Origin: Chloroflexota bacterium
GTDB lineage: Bacteria; Chloroflexota; Anaerolineae; Anaerolineales; Villigracilaceae
NCBI GenBank assembly: GCA_016235445.1
Contig: JACRLB010000015.1
Span: forward strand, 186,001 to 250,000
Direction of reading: 5' to 3'
Length of the DNA: 64,000 nt
This document shows, one piece after another, positions 31,263 through 39,504 of the stretch. Both the position numbers and the translations under genes were made by a program. How positions within the stretch are numbered: position 1 is the first letter of the stretch; each line of letters starts with the position of its first letter. Under the pieces are notes generated by a model. The model worked only from the letters and a program-made list of their open reading frames with translations. It made no database searches and had not been told where the DNA came from.

Positions 31263-31268
31263 CCTAAA

Positions 31269-31274
31269 ATTATA
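31269..31274 (-). promoter_or_regulatory. -10 box TATAAT six bases before an ATG
   Basis: On the minus strand TATAAT-TTTAGG-ATG is seen. The nirK terminator hairpin lies directly upstream, where a -35 element would be. Confidence 0.5.
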
Positions 31275-31279
31275 ATGGA

Positions 31280-31306
31280 AAAGCCCCGTCAAGTTGACGG
31301 GGCTTT
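31280..31306 (-). terminator. Terminator of the nirK gene
   Basis: AAAGCCCCGTCAA and TTGACGGGGCTTT are perfectly inverted around one base. On the minus strand the stem ends in TTTT. It stands 22 bases after the nirK stop. Confidence 0.8.
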
Positions 31307-31328
31307 ATGTTGTGATGGTCGCTTATTT

Positions 31329-32732
31329 TTAGTGCCCGCTTGGGCCGGGTGTGCCGTTGAAGATTTCGAGATTGTCGGGGCCTTCAACGATCATGAAGCC
31401 TGCGAGACCGCGTTGTAATCTTGAGAGGGCGTGGTCTACGAGGATGTAGCGGCCAGGCACTTCGAGATGGAATTCGACCACGGTTGCGCCGCCGGGCGGG
31501 ACGAGGGTGGTTTGCACGTCGGTGAGGGGGGCGGCGGTGAGGGAGGCTTGATCGTAGACGCGGTCGAAGATTTCGCCGATAACGTGGAAGGAGGAGGTTA
31601 GGTTGGGGCCGCCGACGCCGAAGAAGATGCGTACGGTTTCGCCGACATTGGCTTTGAGCGGTTTCTGGTCGGTGAGTGCGCCGACTGCGCCGTTGAAGAC
31701 GATGTATTCGGGGTCTTCGTCGAGGAGTTTGGTCACGTCGGTGGTTTGTTTGCCTTTGTCGCCGAATGCGCCGGTGGTGTAGATGTCGCCTTGCATGACG
31801 TAGAATTCGCGGTCAACGGGGGCCAGGCCTTCTTCAGGCTCGACGAGGATGAGTCCGTACATGCCGTTGGAGATATGGTTGGCGACCATCGGGGTGGCGC
31901 AGTGGTAGACGAAGAGACCGACGTTGATGGCTTTGGCGGTGAACATGGTTTCTTTGCCTGGTTCGGTTTGGGTCATTACTGCGCCTCCGCCGGGACCTGT
32001 AACTGCGTGGAAGTCAACGGAGTGATTCATGGTGCTGGTGGTGCTGTTCTTCATGTGGACTTCGATGGTGTCGCCCACGCGCACGCGGACGAAGGGGCCG
32101 GGGACTGCGCCGTTGAAGGTCCAGTAGGTGAAGGTGGTTCCGTCGGCGAGCTGGCCTTCGACTTCGATGGCTTCAAGGTTGACAACAACGGTTGTTGGTT
32201 CGCGCACTGCGAGAGGGGCGGGCAGGTCGGTTGGGTCGCGGACAACGTCTGCGCCAGTGGTGGGCTCCTGAGGAACGGCGGCTGCGGATGATTCGCCGTA
32301 TGCGCCAGCGGGCAATCCATTGAGATAGTTGACCATGGCGTTGACTTCGTCGGTGGTGAGTGTGTCTTTCAATGCGGCAGGCATTACGTTGGAGGTACAT
32401 GCGCCGGTGGGGCATTCAGGCGCGATGAACAAATTGGGGTCGAGAATGGATTCGCGGATGTATTCTTCGGCGGTGGCCGCTTTGCCGCTGTATGAGCCGC
32501 TATTGAAGTGGTCTTTGGCCATCATGCTCACATCCGCCAGGCTGGGGGCAATTACGCCGGCCGCGTTTGGTACACCGGGGATGGCGTGGCAGGTTCCGCA
32601 GGCGCCTTTTTCGAATGCGGCGAGGGTCTCAGCTTCGGAGTAGGTTTTGTCGCTGGCGGCTTTTGCTCCACAAGCGGCGATAAATATAGCGAATAACACA
32701 GCTATGGGAAGGAACTTCACGAACTTTTTCAT
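31329..32732 (-). CDS. nirK: Cytochrome c-NirK fusion lipoprotein (copper nitrite reductase)
   Basis: This 467-residue exported protein probably reduces nitrite to NO. A lipoprotein signal (lipobox IAAC, Cys21) is followed by a monoheme cytochrome c domain (Cys45-Cys48-His49, likely Met117 as axial ligand) and two cupredoxin domains. Type 1 copper ligands are His237, Cys278, His286 and Met291. Type 2 ligands are His242, His277 and His383. The catalytic Asp240 is also present. The cytochrome is at the N-terminus, the reverse of the better-known C-terminal fusions. It would take electrons directly without a separate azurin. It is divergent from the copper operon and has its own terminator. The start at 32732 has GAGGAGAAT upstream. 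Confidence 0.92.
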   Translation of the reverse strand: MKKFVKFLPIAVLFAIFIAACGAKAASDKTYSEAETLAAFEKGACGTCHAIPGVPNAAGVIAPSLADVSMMAKDHFNSGSYSGKAATAEEYIRESILDPNLFIAPECPTGACTSNVMPAALKDTLTTDEVNAMVNYLNGLPAGAYGESSAAAVPQEPTTGADVVRDPTDLPAPLAVREPTTVVVNLEAIEVEGQLADGTTFTYWTFNGAVPGPFVRVRVGDTIEVHMKNSTTSTMNHSVDFHAVTGPGGGAVMTQTEPGKETMFTAKAINVGLFVYHCATPMVANHISNGMYGLILVEPEEGLAPVDREFYVMQGDIYTTGAFGDKGKQTTDVTKLLDEDPEYIVFNGAVGALTDQKPLKANVGETVRIFFGVGGPNLTSSFHVIGEIFDRVYDQASLTAAPLTDVQTTLVPPGGATVVEFHLEVPGRYILVDHALSRLQRGLAGFMIVEGPDNLEIFNGTPGPSGH

Positions 32733-32889
32733 TTTATTTTTATTCTCCTCAAAGGGTTTATATTTGCGCTGTTTCATGGTTGATGAAACAGGGATGTGTT
32801 GTAAGCCTTGTGAAAAACAGCACATTTAACAACAATATATCTTTTTTAAAGGATAATTTCTGTAACTTTTGTCACATTACATTTATCGG
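32733..32889. other. Divergent promoter region between nirK and csoR
   Basis: No gene is seen. The nirK leader contains GAGGAGAATAAAAATAAA before its ATG. The region around 32825-32880 is A/T-rich and would hold the nirK promoter. I see no clear FNR or NnrR site. Confidence 0.4.
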
Positions 32890-32919
32890 TTGACGATTTT
32901 CTGGCGAGAGTGTTATTAT
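32890..32919 (+). promoter_or_regulatory. csoR promoter (TTGACG-N18-TATTAT)
   Basis: TTGACG at 32890-32895 and TATTAT at 32914-32919 are 18 bases apart and just upstream of the CsoR-type operator. This is the best -35/-10 pair of the window. Confidence 0.7.
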
Positions 32920-32928
32920 CGGGATGCC

Positions 32929-32948
32929 TACCCCCCTGGGGGGGGGTA
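32929..32948 (+). promoter_or_regulatory. CsoR-type operator
   Basis: TACCCCCC-T-GGGGGGGGGTA is the G/C-tract pseudo-palindrome bound by copper-sensing CsoR repressors. It lies at the expected transcription start, ten bases after the -10 box. Repression would be released when CsoR binds Cu(I). Confidence 0.75.
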
Positions 32949-32989
32949 AGATGGAAGAGACAGGCCTTATCTGGAAGCGAGAGGTACCC

Positions 32990-33259
32990 ATGGAAAACGA
33001 AAACACGATCCGACGATTGAAAACCGTGGAAGGCCACCTGCGCGGCGTCATCCGCATGGTGGAGGAGGATACATACTGTATTGATGTTATCCGTCAGATT
33101 CAGGCTGTTGAAGCCGCGTTGAATAAGGTCAGCGCCCAGATTTTGGAGGGGCATCTTAATTCCTGTGTCACGACCGCCATTCAGGGTAACGATAAAAAGG
33201 AACGCGAGCGTGTGTTGAAGGAAATCACCGAAGTGTTCGAGATGTCTACGAAAGTGTAA
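32990..33259 (+). CDS. csoR: CsoR-family copper-sensing repressor
   Basis: This 89-residue all-helical repressor has the copper ligand set Cys-His-Cys: Cys in DTYCIDVIRQ, His in LEGHLNSC and Cys four residues after it, as in CsoR. It lacks a DNA-binding domain of HTH type, as usual for the family. The ATG at 32990 begins MENENTIRRLKTVEGHLRG. An earlier ATG at 32951 would add 13 residues not seen in the family. It probably represses the operon csoR-copZ-copA through the operator just upstream. The Cys/His set argues against formaldehyde (FrmR) or nickel (RcnR) sensing. Confidence 0.9.
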   Translation: MENENTIRRLKTVEGHLRGVIRMVEEDTYCIDVIRQIQAVEAALNKVSAQILEGHLNSCVTTAIQGNDKKERERVLKEITEVFEMSTKV

Positions 33260-33368
33260 TCTACGTCCTGAGCGAAGTTGAAGGACATTCGTGACATGCG
33301 CTTCGACTCCGCTCAGCGCGAAGAAAATATCAAAAATAAAAATCATACAACCCAAGGAGAAATAACCC

Positions 33369-33587
33369 ATGACCACAGTTACATATACCGTCCCCGCCAT
33401 TTCCTGCGGACATTGCACCCACACCATCGAAAGCGAAGTGGGCGAATTGCAGGGTGTCCAATCCGTGAAGGCGGCCATTGACACGAAGAAAGTGGAAATC
33501 ACTTTTGATGCGCCCGCGAGCGAGCAGACAATCAAGGCTTTGCTGGCGGAGATCAATTACCCCGCTGAAGGATTAATCACACTGTAG
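33369..33587 (+). CDS. copZ: CopZ-like copper chaperone (HMA domain)
   Basis: This 72-residue heavy-metal-associated domain binds Cu(I) through CGHC (ISCGHCTHTI) and would pass copper to CopA or CsoR. The typical beta-alpha-beta-beta-alpha-beta pattern fills the whole length. AAGGAGAAATAACC precedes the start. It lies between csoR and copA, as in many copper operons. The gap to csoR contains a short palindrome (GAGCGAAGTTGAAG / CTTCGACTCCGCTC), which may be a small repeat. Confidence 0.9.
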   Translation: MTTVTYTVPAISCGHCTHTIESEVGELQGVQSVKAAIDTKKVEITFDAPASEQTIKALLAEINYPAEGLITL

Positions 33588-33652
33588 TTGATGACGGAAC
33601 ACGCTGTACGTAACAAATTCCGTGCAGTGTGTTCCGTTTGTAAGGAATTGAA

Positions 33653-36130
33653 ATGGCTGATACAAAGCAATTAACCCTCCCCATCACTGGCATGACTTGC
33701 GCGAACTGTGTTGCCACAGTGGAACGCAACTTAAAGAAAATGGACGGTGTGCAAAGCGCGGTTGTGAATCTTTCTTCTGAGCGCGCCACCGTGGACTTTG
33801 ACGCCGCCAAGCTTGGGCTGACCGATGTCATTGCGCGCGTCAACCGCGCAGGCTATGGCGTTGCCACAGGCGAAGCAGACCTGGTCATCAAGCGGCTTTC
33901 GGACGATAACGACGCGCGCCGTTTGGAGAAGGCGCTCACCAAGCTCGAAGGCGTGTTGGAGGCGCAGGTTACTTTCACCACTGAAAAAGCGCGTGTCAAG
34001 TATGTGCCCACCATTGTCACACAAGCCGAACTGCGCCGCGCCGTCTCCTCTGCGGGATTTGAAGCCATGGAACTCGGCGGCGAAGCGGAAGACGCCGAAG
34101 CGATGGCGCGCGAGCATGAGATCAACGAACAACGCCGCCTGCTCATCATTGGTTTGATTTTCACAGTTCCGCTTTTCCTGCTTTCGATGGGGAAAGATTT
34201 AAACCTGCTCCCCGCTTTCTTTTATACGGGCAATGCAATGGAGGGGATGGTCGAAGCCCAGCCGTGGTTTGGCTGGTTGATGCTCGCGTTGGCGTTGCCC
34301 GTTCAATTTTATGTTGGCTGGCAGTATTATGTCGGCGCGTACAAGGCATTGCGAAACAAATCCGCAAATATGGATGTGCTGATCGTGATGGGTTCATCCG
34401 CCGCATTTTTCTATTCCCTGCCGATCACCTTCGGCTTGTTGATGGGACACGTCTATTACGAGACGGCGGCGGTCATCATCACGCTGATCAAACTTGGAAA
34501 ATTCCTGGAGGCGCGCGCAAAAGGACGCACTTCAGAGGCGATCAAAAAATTGATGGGATTGCGCGCCAAAACCGCCCGCGTCATTCGCGACGGGGTGGAG
34601 GCTGAAGTCTCGATAGACGATGTGCGCGTCGGAGACATGGTTCTCGTCAAACCTGGCGAGAAGATTCCCGTGGACGGCGTGGTGGTGGATGGCCGCAGCG
34701 CCATTGACGAATCTATGCTGACGGGTGAATCCCTGCCAGTGGAAAAGAAGCCTGGCGACCCTGTCATCGGCGCGACGCTGAATAAGCTGGGAATGTTGAA
34801 ATTTGAGGCTACTAAAGTTGGCAAGGAAACTGCGCTCGCGCAGATCATCAAATTGGTGGAAGATGCGCAAGGAAGCAAGGCTCCCATCCAAAAGATCGCG
34901 GATCAGGTCTCGGCGGTGTTCGTGCCAATTGTGATTGCAATTGCCGCACTGACATTTTTCGGCTGGTATTTCTTTGGCCCCACTCTCCCGATCAACGCGG
35001 ATGTGGACAACTTCACGCGCGCTCTCATCAACATGGTGGCCGTGCTGGTGATTGCCTGTCCATGTGCGATGGGGCTTGCCACACCGACCGCCATCATGGT
35101 TGGAACAGGCAAAGGCGCCGAGGCGGGAATTCTCTTCCGCAACAGCGAAGCGCTGGAACGCGCGGGGAAGGTCTCAGTGGTTGTTCTCGATAAAACAGGG
35201 ACAATTACAAAAGGCCAGCCTGCGGTGACGGATGTAATTACGAATCACGAATTACGAATTACGAATGAGGAATTACTACGGCTTGCTGCAAGTGTTGAGC
35301 GCGGCTCCGAACATCCATTAGGCGAATCCATTTGGGCGGAGGCAACGACTCGCGGGTTGACTTTAGTAGAACCCACTGGTTTTAAAGCAGAGGCTGGGCA
35401 TGGCGTTCAGGCCGAGGTCGAAGGAAGAAGCGTCATTGTCGGGAACAAGCGAATGTTCGAGGCGCGCGGAATCCAGTTAGGGAATCTTGAATCCGAAGTG
35501 TCGCGTCTTCAATCCGAAGCAAAAACAGCCATGCTGGTTGCAATTGATAACCAGGCCGCGGGAATTATCGCGGTGGCGGATACGATCAAGGACAGCTCGA
35601 AAGATGCGATTGCCGTCCTGCACAAAATGGGTTTGAAAGTTGCGATGATCACAGGCGATAACCAAAAAACCGCCGAAGCAATTGCCAAACAGGTTGGCGT
35701 GGATACGGTGCTTGCCGAAGTATTGCCTGAAGGCAAATCATCTGAGGTCAAAAAACTTCAATCTCCAATCTCCAGTTCTCAACTCCCCAATGTCGTCGCC
35801 ATGGTTGGCGACGGCGTCAACGACGCGCCCGCGCTCGCGCAAGCCGATGTAGGACTCGCGATTGGGACGGGAACAGATGTGGCAATGGCCGCCGCTCCCG
35901 TGACCTTGATGAGCGGCGATCTGCGCGGTGTTGCGCGCGCAATTATGCTCTCACGCAAAACGCTTTCCACCATCAAGCAGAATCTATTCTGGGCGTTTAT
36001 CTACAACGTGATTCTGATCCCTGCGGCCATGTTGGGATATTTGAACCCCATGCTTGCCGCTGGCGCAATGGCGTTTAGCAGTGTGTTCGTAGTTACGAAT
36101 AGTTTGCGCCTGCGCGGACAGAAAATATAA
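33653..36130 (+). CDS. copA: Copper-exporting P1B-type ATPase
   Basis: This 825-residue pump exports Cu(I). The N-terminus has one functional HMA domain (GMTCANC, Cys16/Cys19) and a second HMA-like domain without the CxxC. The membrane part has the CPC motif ([13 protein letters not shown]). The soluble part has the phosphorylation site DKTGT, the nucleotide-binding SEHPLGES and the hinge [11 protein letters not shown]. Two stretches are encoded by tandem 7-mers and look inserted: [15 protein letters not shown] (35237-35271) and [12 protein letters not shown] (35759-35786). They extend the N-domain and a P-domain loop but keep the frame. The start is at 33653 with TTGAAATGG before it. Confidence 0.93.
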   Translation: MADTKQLTLPITGMTCANCVATVERNLKKMDGVQSAVVNLSSERATVDFDAAKLGLTDVIARVNRAGYGVATGEADLVIKRLSDDNDARRLEKALTKLEGVLEAQVTFTTEKARVKYVPTIVTQAELRRAVSSAGFEAMELGGEAEDAEAMAREHEINEQRRLLIIGLIFTVPLFLLSMGKDLNLLPAFFYTGNAMEGMVEAQPWFGWLMLALALPVQFYVGWQYYVGAYKALRNKSANMDVLIVMGSSAAFFYSLPITFGLLMGHVYYETAAVIITLIKLGKFLEARAKGRTSEAIKKLMGLRAKTARVIRDGVEAEVSIDDVRVGDMVLVKPGEKIPVDGVVVDGRSAIDESMLTGESLPVEKKPGDPVIGATLNKLGMLKFEATKVGKETALAQIIKLVEDAQGSKAPIQKIADQVSAVFVPIVIAIAALTFFGWYFFGPTLPINADVDNFTRALINMVAVLVIACPCAMGLATPTAIMVGTGKGAEAGILFRNSEALERAGKVSVVVLDKTGTITKGQPAVTDVITNHELRITNEELLRLAASVERGSEHPLGESIWAEATTRGLTLVEPTGFKAEAGHGVQAEVEGRSVIVGNKRMFEARGIQLGNLESEVSRLQSEAKTAMLVAIDNQAAGIIAVADTIKDSSKDAIAVLHKMGLKVAMITGDNQKTAEAIAKQVGVDTVLAEVLPEGKSSEVKKLQSPISSSQLPNVVAMVGDGVNDAPALAQADVGLAIGTGTDVAMAAAPVTLMSGDLRGVARAIMLSRKTLSTIKQNLFWAFIYNVILIPAAMLGYLNPMLAAGAMAFSSVFVVTNSLRLRGQKI
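35237..35271 (+). repeat. Five tandem 7-mers inside copA
   Basis: The units are ATTACGA, ATCACGA, ATTACGA, ATTACGA and ATGAGGA, with a sixth diverged unit (ATTACTA) after them. They lie between conserved copA blocks and are translated as [11 protein letters not shown]. Confidence 0.85.
35759..35786 (+). repeat. Four tandem 7-mers inside copA
   Basis: The units are CAATCTC, CAATCTC, CAGTTCT and CAACTCC. They encode [11 protein letters not shown] just before the GDGVNDAP motif of CopA. Confidence 0.75.
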
Positions 36131-36145
36131 AAGCACGTGGATAGG

Positions 36146-36313
36146 TATACTGGGCGCGGCCATGAATTGCGGTTTTCCTTTTTAACGCAAAGTCACAAAG
36201 TCGCAAAGATTCAAGGGCTTTTCCTTCGCGCCTTTGCGACTTGGCGTTAAGAATTTCATTCGACAAAAGCGCAATTTGTTCCCAAAGCGCAATTTGTTCC
36301 CGTGTTCAGTATA
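36146..36313 (+). mobile_element. MITE-like element, TATACTGGGCGCGG ends
   Basis: The left end TATACTGGGCGCGGCCATGAATTGCG is matched imperfectly by an inverted right end ending CAGTATA. The inner stem is built from AACGCAAAG-type words (GCAAAGTCGCAAAG / CTTTGCGACTTGGCG). A relative is at 47512-47725. Confidence 0.65.
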
Positions 36314-36399
36314 GTCAGGTAGTCAGGTAAACAGGTAGACACGTAGACACCTGTTTCCCTATTTACTTGTTTCCCTGTTTACTTGTTTACTTGTTTCCC
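36312..36399 (+). repeat. Eleven tandem octamers upstream of the SafE/cupredoxin gene
   Basis: Starting at TAGTCAGG the sequence is divisible into eleven 8-base units (TAGTCAGG x2, TAAACAGG, TAGACACG, TAGACACC, TGTTTCCC, TATTTACT, TGTTTCCC, TGTTTACT x2, TGTTTCCC). They diverge but keep the period. The two halves are roughly inverted, so the array can fold. It abuts the MITE-like element and ends 30 bases before the ATG. Confidence 0.75.
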
Positions 36400-36428
36400 G
36401 TTCCCCCGTCTACTTCTTCCGAGGCCAA

Positions 36429-37649
36429 ATGCAGAAACAAAAAAACAAACCCATTGACCCCGTTGTAATCGTCATGCTCGGCGTTGTGTTCGTTGCAATC
36501 GCAGTCGCAATGATCGCATTTCAACCTAATTCAAATTCCATCAACATCGCCGCAGGCGCAGGCACGCTGAGCCAGCTTCTCGTTGCATTTGTCACTGGCA
36601 TCACCACAGGCGGATTAAGCTGTCTCGCCGTGCAGGGTGGTTTGCTGGCAAGTTCCCTCGCTCATCAGATCGAGCAGGACTACGTCGAACACGCGGCGAA
36701 AAATAAAAAAGTAAAAACAGCCCCGCGTTCCAACTCCGCTTTGCCTATCGCATTGTTTCTGCTTGCAAAACTGGTCGCGTACACATTGCTCGGCGCGCTC
36801 CTCGGCTGGCTGGGTTCGTACCTCACCCTCAGCCCGCTCACCCGCGCCTTCCTCATGATCGCCATCGGCATCTTCATGATCGGCAACGCCCTGCGCATGT
36901 TCAACGTCCATCCCATCTTTCGCTATTTCTCCATCGAGCCGCCGAAATTCATCACGCGCTACATTCGCCGCACCGCCAAAGGGACAGACACCGCCACGCC
37001 AATTTTTCTCGGCTTGCTCACCGTCTTCATTCCTTGCGGCGTCACACAAGCCATGATGGCAACCGCCCTCGGCACAGGCAGTATCGCCATGGGCGCCGCC
37101 CTCATGTTCGCCTTCACCCTCGGCACCAGCCCCGTCTTTTTCATCATCGCCTATTTGACAACCGAGCTTGGTTCACGCCTTGAAAAATTCTTCATGCGAT
37201 TCGTAGCCGTGCTGGTTCTGATTTTGGGATTTGTGACTCTCGACGGCGGACTCAATTTGATGGGCTCCCCCTTCTCGCTTCAAAACTTAACCCTTCGACT
37301 AACCGCTCAGGGCGCCGCCCGCAACTGGTTCCCGTCCGAAAGCATTGCCTCCGCCCAAACAGATTCCTCCCAACCCTCCGCAGACGGCTCCATCACCCTC
37401 CAAGTCCAAAACAGCGGATATTTCCCCACCACCCTCAAAGCCCCCGCTGACAAAGACTTCACTTTGAATCTCGTCACCAACCAAACCTACTCCTGCGCCA
37501 GAGACTTTGTCATCCCTGCCTTGAATTTTTACGAACTACTTCCCGATACTGGAACCGTTCAAGTTAATATCCCCGCTCAAAAAGCTGGCTCCACGCTCTT
37601 CTTCACCTGCTCCATGGGCATGTACACCGGGCAGATCGTTTTTGAATAA
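36429..37649 (+). CDS. SafE/DsbD-like membrane protein with C-terminal cupredoxin-like domain
   Basis: This 406-residue protein has six to seven membrane helices (about residues 15-270). It carries family motifs TGGLSCLAVQGG and IPCGVTQAMM, like the sulfite-exporter/urease-accessory H family that includes copper-handling proteins. A periplasmic tail (about 310-406) has a cupredoxin-like fold with Cys/Met ligands: YSCARDFVIP and FFTCSMGMYTG. I infer copper import or periplasmic copper handling, because it lies between copA and a second copZ in a CsoR-controlled region. Direct transport of copper is not shown by sequence alone. The start is at 36429 with CCGAGGCCAA before it. Confidence 0.82.
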   Translation: MQKQKNKPIDPVVIVMLGVVFVAIAVAMIAFQPNSNSINIAAGAGTLSQLLVAFVTGITTGGLSCLAVQGGLLASSLAHQIEQDYVEHAAKNKKVKTAPRSNSALPIALFLLAKLVAYTLLGALLGWLGSYLTLSPLTRAFLMIAIGIFMIGNALRMFNVHPIFRYFSIEPPKFITRYIRRTAKGTDTATPIFLGLLTVFIPCGVTQAMMATALGTGSIAMGAALMFAFTLGTSPVFFIIAYLTTELGSRLEKFFMRFVAVLVLILGFVTLDGGLNLMGSPFSLQNLTLRLTAQGAARNWFPSESIASAQTDSSQPSADGSITLQVQNSGYFPTTLKAPADKDFTLNLVTNQTYSCARDFVIPALNFYELLPDTGTVQVNIPAQKAGSTLFFTCSMGMYTGQIVFE

Positions 37650-37653
37650 AAAC

Positions 37654-37704
37654 CTTTCTTTCTTCTTTCCTCTTTCTTGAGGAGGAAAGAAGAAAGAAGA
37701 AAGA
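37654..37704 (+). repeat. Hairpin of TTTCTTTCTTC words between two copper genes
   Basis: CTTTCTTTCTTCTTTCCTC (37654-37672) is followed by its near reverse complement GAGGAAAGAAGAAAGAAG (37683-37700). It lies between the SafE/cupredoxin stop and the second copZ. The GAGGAAAGAAG arm is near the start of copZ2 and may mask its ribosome site. Confidence 0.7.
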
Positions 37705-37711
37705 AAACTTC

Positions 37712-37924
37712 ATGATCAAAAAAACCTTCAAAATCCCCGACATGACCTGCTCCAACTGCGCCATGAAACTCGAATCCCTCGAAGATTCATTGGACGGCGT
37801 GAAGGAAATCAACGCCAGCTATCACAGGTTGGAAATGGTCATCGAATATGACGAATCGAAATTGAACGATGAACAGATCGTAGCGGCGGTGAGAAAAAAA
37901 GGTTATCAGGCGGAAATAATATAG
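37712..37924 (+). CDS. Second CopZ-like copper chaperone (HMA domain)
   Basis: This 70-residue HMA domain has the copper motif MTCSNC (residues 11-16). It is diverged from the first copZ product (CGHC) and closer to the N-terminal domain of CopA-type pumps. It would pass copper to or from the SafE/cupredoxin protein encoded just before it. It is the last gene of the copper island. The minus-strand gene behind it ends ten bases away. Confidence 0.88.
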   Translation: MIKKTFKIPDMTCSNCAMKLESLEDSLDGVKEINASYHRLEMVIEYDESKLNDEQIVAAVRKKGYQAEII

Positions 37925-37933
37925 AAACTATTT

Positions 37934-38728
37934 TCATGCGGCTGCCCAAAGCCACTTCCAATTCTTATACTGAACCCTGTGCATTGCTTGGATAACATCG
38001 TCCGGCTGGGGGTCAATGCTTACTGCTTCAAGCTGAAATCGGGCATCAACTGTGTTTCCCCACGTAGGTGGTTTGGTTGTGATGGAATATTGGGAGGGGT
38101 AATATTTATTGTCAATTACCAGTTGTGTGGTTTTTCGCGAGAAATCCACAGCCATTTTTGCGGTATGCCATTTCGTGTCAACGTTTTTCTGACCAACATG
38201 AACCCATCGATTGCCGTTCCAGGCTCGCAAGGTACCCTGTGGGTCTTCTTGATCGCCCCATGGGTTAATCAGCCATTGAAATGCCATTCCATAGTCTTGC
38301 CGTGTGGCGGCGCCGTCCCAAATAAAAATGCCGCATTCCACCGTCTGCCCATTGAGGGTTAAATTTATGTTCTGCTCGGGTAAATAGGGGAGTCGAAATA
38401 AAAAACTGCAAATATGAAAATAATTTAATAACGCAGGATTCACTACTTTTTTGTAGGTTATATTGTGTGCCATGATAACGCGTTTCAATACATTCGCTCT
38501 CACTTCACTGTATCCCGCTTGGTGAATGGTTTTGATGTCGTTGTCATTTACGCCCCCTTCCGGATATTCCGCATCCCCCCTTTTGACAATCCATCCATTC
38601 AAATTCGTTCCCTTAATTAATGTAGGGCTTTCTGCTTCCCTGGCCTGCACAGGGTTGAATTTCGTTGCTGCAATTCCTCCGGCCAGTAACGCTCCGCCAA
38701 ATTTGAGAAAATCACGTCGGTTTATCAT
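37934..38728 (-). CDS. Tat-exported protein of unknown function
   Basis: This 264-residue protein begins with a twin-arginine signal (INRRDFLKFGGALLAGGIAA), so it is exported folded, possibly with a cofactor. The mature part has a beta-sandwich character (INLTLNGQTVECGIFIWDGA, TTQLVIDNKYYPSQYSI), as in carbohydrate-binding or LamG-like domains. No catalytic motif is clear. It follows the membrane protein gene upstream by ten bases and is probably co-transcribed. I do not recognise the family. Confidence 0.72.
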   Translation of the reverse strand: MINRRDFLKFGGALLAGGIAATKFNPVQAREAESPTLIKGTNLNGWIVKRGDAEYPEGGVNDNDIKTIHQAGYSEVRANVLKRVIMAHNITYKKVVNPALLNYFHICSFLFRLPYLPEQNINLTLNGQTVECGIFIWDGAATRQDYGMAFQWLINPWGDQEDPQGTLRAWNGNRWVHVGQKNVDTKWHTAKMAVDFSRKTTQLVIDNKYYPSQYSITTKPPTWGNTVDARFQLEAVSIDPQPDDVIQAMHRVQYKNWKWLWAAA

Positions 38729-38738
38729 CTCTGCCTCC

Positions 38739-39242
38739 TTACTTTATCCAGACCCATAGATACTCATCAACGGGAGTGTTGTATCCTTCCACCCATATTT
38801 TAATTTCTGTTTCCCCGGAGCCGGGATCACCGATATCAAGTATTGTTCCAGAAACAACGTTTTTATACTCTCTCACGGGGACCGGATTTGCTTTTTGGTA
38901 GGTCTGGACGGTCATCACGCAGCGCTCCCCGCTTGGCGGCGTCCACGAAACGGGAATCTCATTATTAACTTGAAAGGCCGCCGCATGTGCCTTTTCCTTT
39001 GTGACCGTTGGCGCGGAAATCTTTGCTTTTAAGCATGGATCACCGGTAGGCCAAAAGATTGCCAGAGTAATCCCCACGATTACCCCAATTAGAATCCCGA
39101 CAGAAGCGCCTATGCTAATTGAACGATTTGTTTGTTTGTCACTCCTTTTCCTGTTAATCAGGTACGCACTTATAATGCCCCCCGTTGTTGTAATGATGGT
39201 GGTAATCAGCGTTCTGATGATCTCGTTCGTTGAATCGGGCAT
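38739..39242 (-). CDS. Membrane-anchored hypothetical protein
   Basis: This 167-residue protein has one or two N-terminal helices (about residues 8-30 and 43-65) and an exported beta-rich domain (about 75-167) with Cys70 and Cys107, which could bridge. It contains a Trp-rich end (EYLWVWIK). A four-base-level link with the Tat-exported protein (ten-base gap) indicates one transcript. No family is recognised. Confidence 0.62.
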   Translation of the reverse strand: MPDSTNEIIRTLITTIITTTGGIISAYLINRKRSDKQTNRSISIGASVGILIGVIVGITLAIFWPTGDPCLKAKISAPTVTKEKAHAAAFQVNNEIPVSWTPPSGERCVMTVQTYQKANPVPVREYKNVVSGTILDIGDPGSGETEIKIWVEGYNTPVDEYLWVWIK

Positions 39243-39492
39243 AATTACTCCTTAATCACGGATCGTAATCGAGCTACAAAAACAACCTTATCATCACAAG
39301 GCCTGTTGACTTCTTGTTTTGTCTTGACAGAGAAATATATCTATTTTTTGTTTGTCCGAATATTGAAAAACGGTACCAGATACTCTACATCTATATCCAC
39401 GTGTGCTTGTTAAAAATACTATACAATAGATTATGTTGAATTACAAGTTCTTATTACTTGCTTCGTATGGCGAAACATTCAACATGCTGGTG
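39243..39492. other. Short A/T-rich gap
   Basis: About 250 bases hold no gene or repeat that I can support. Divergent promoters for the membrane protein gene and the DUF2203 gene must be here. Only the TATACT box at 39493 is clear. Confidence 0.4.
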
Positions 39493-39498
39493 TATACT
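39493..39498 (+). promoter_or_regulatory. -10 box TATACT six bases before an ATG
   Basis: TATACT-GGCCCC-ATG leaves no space for a leader, so the DUF2203 messenger is probably leaderless. Confidence 0.5.
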
Positions 39499-39504
39499 GG
39501 CCCC

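Noticed and set aside
32733-32825. N-terminal extension of nirK (31 residues)
   Set aside because: It would bury the lipoprotein signal inside the protein. The ATG at 32732 has an RBS and gives a normal signal peptide.
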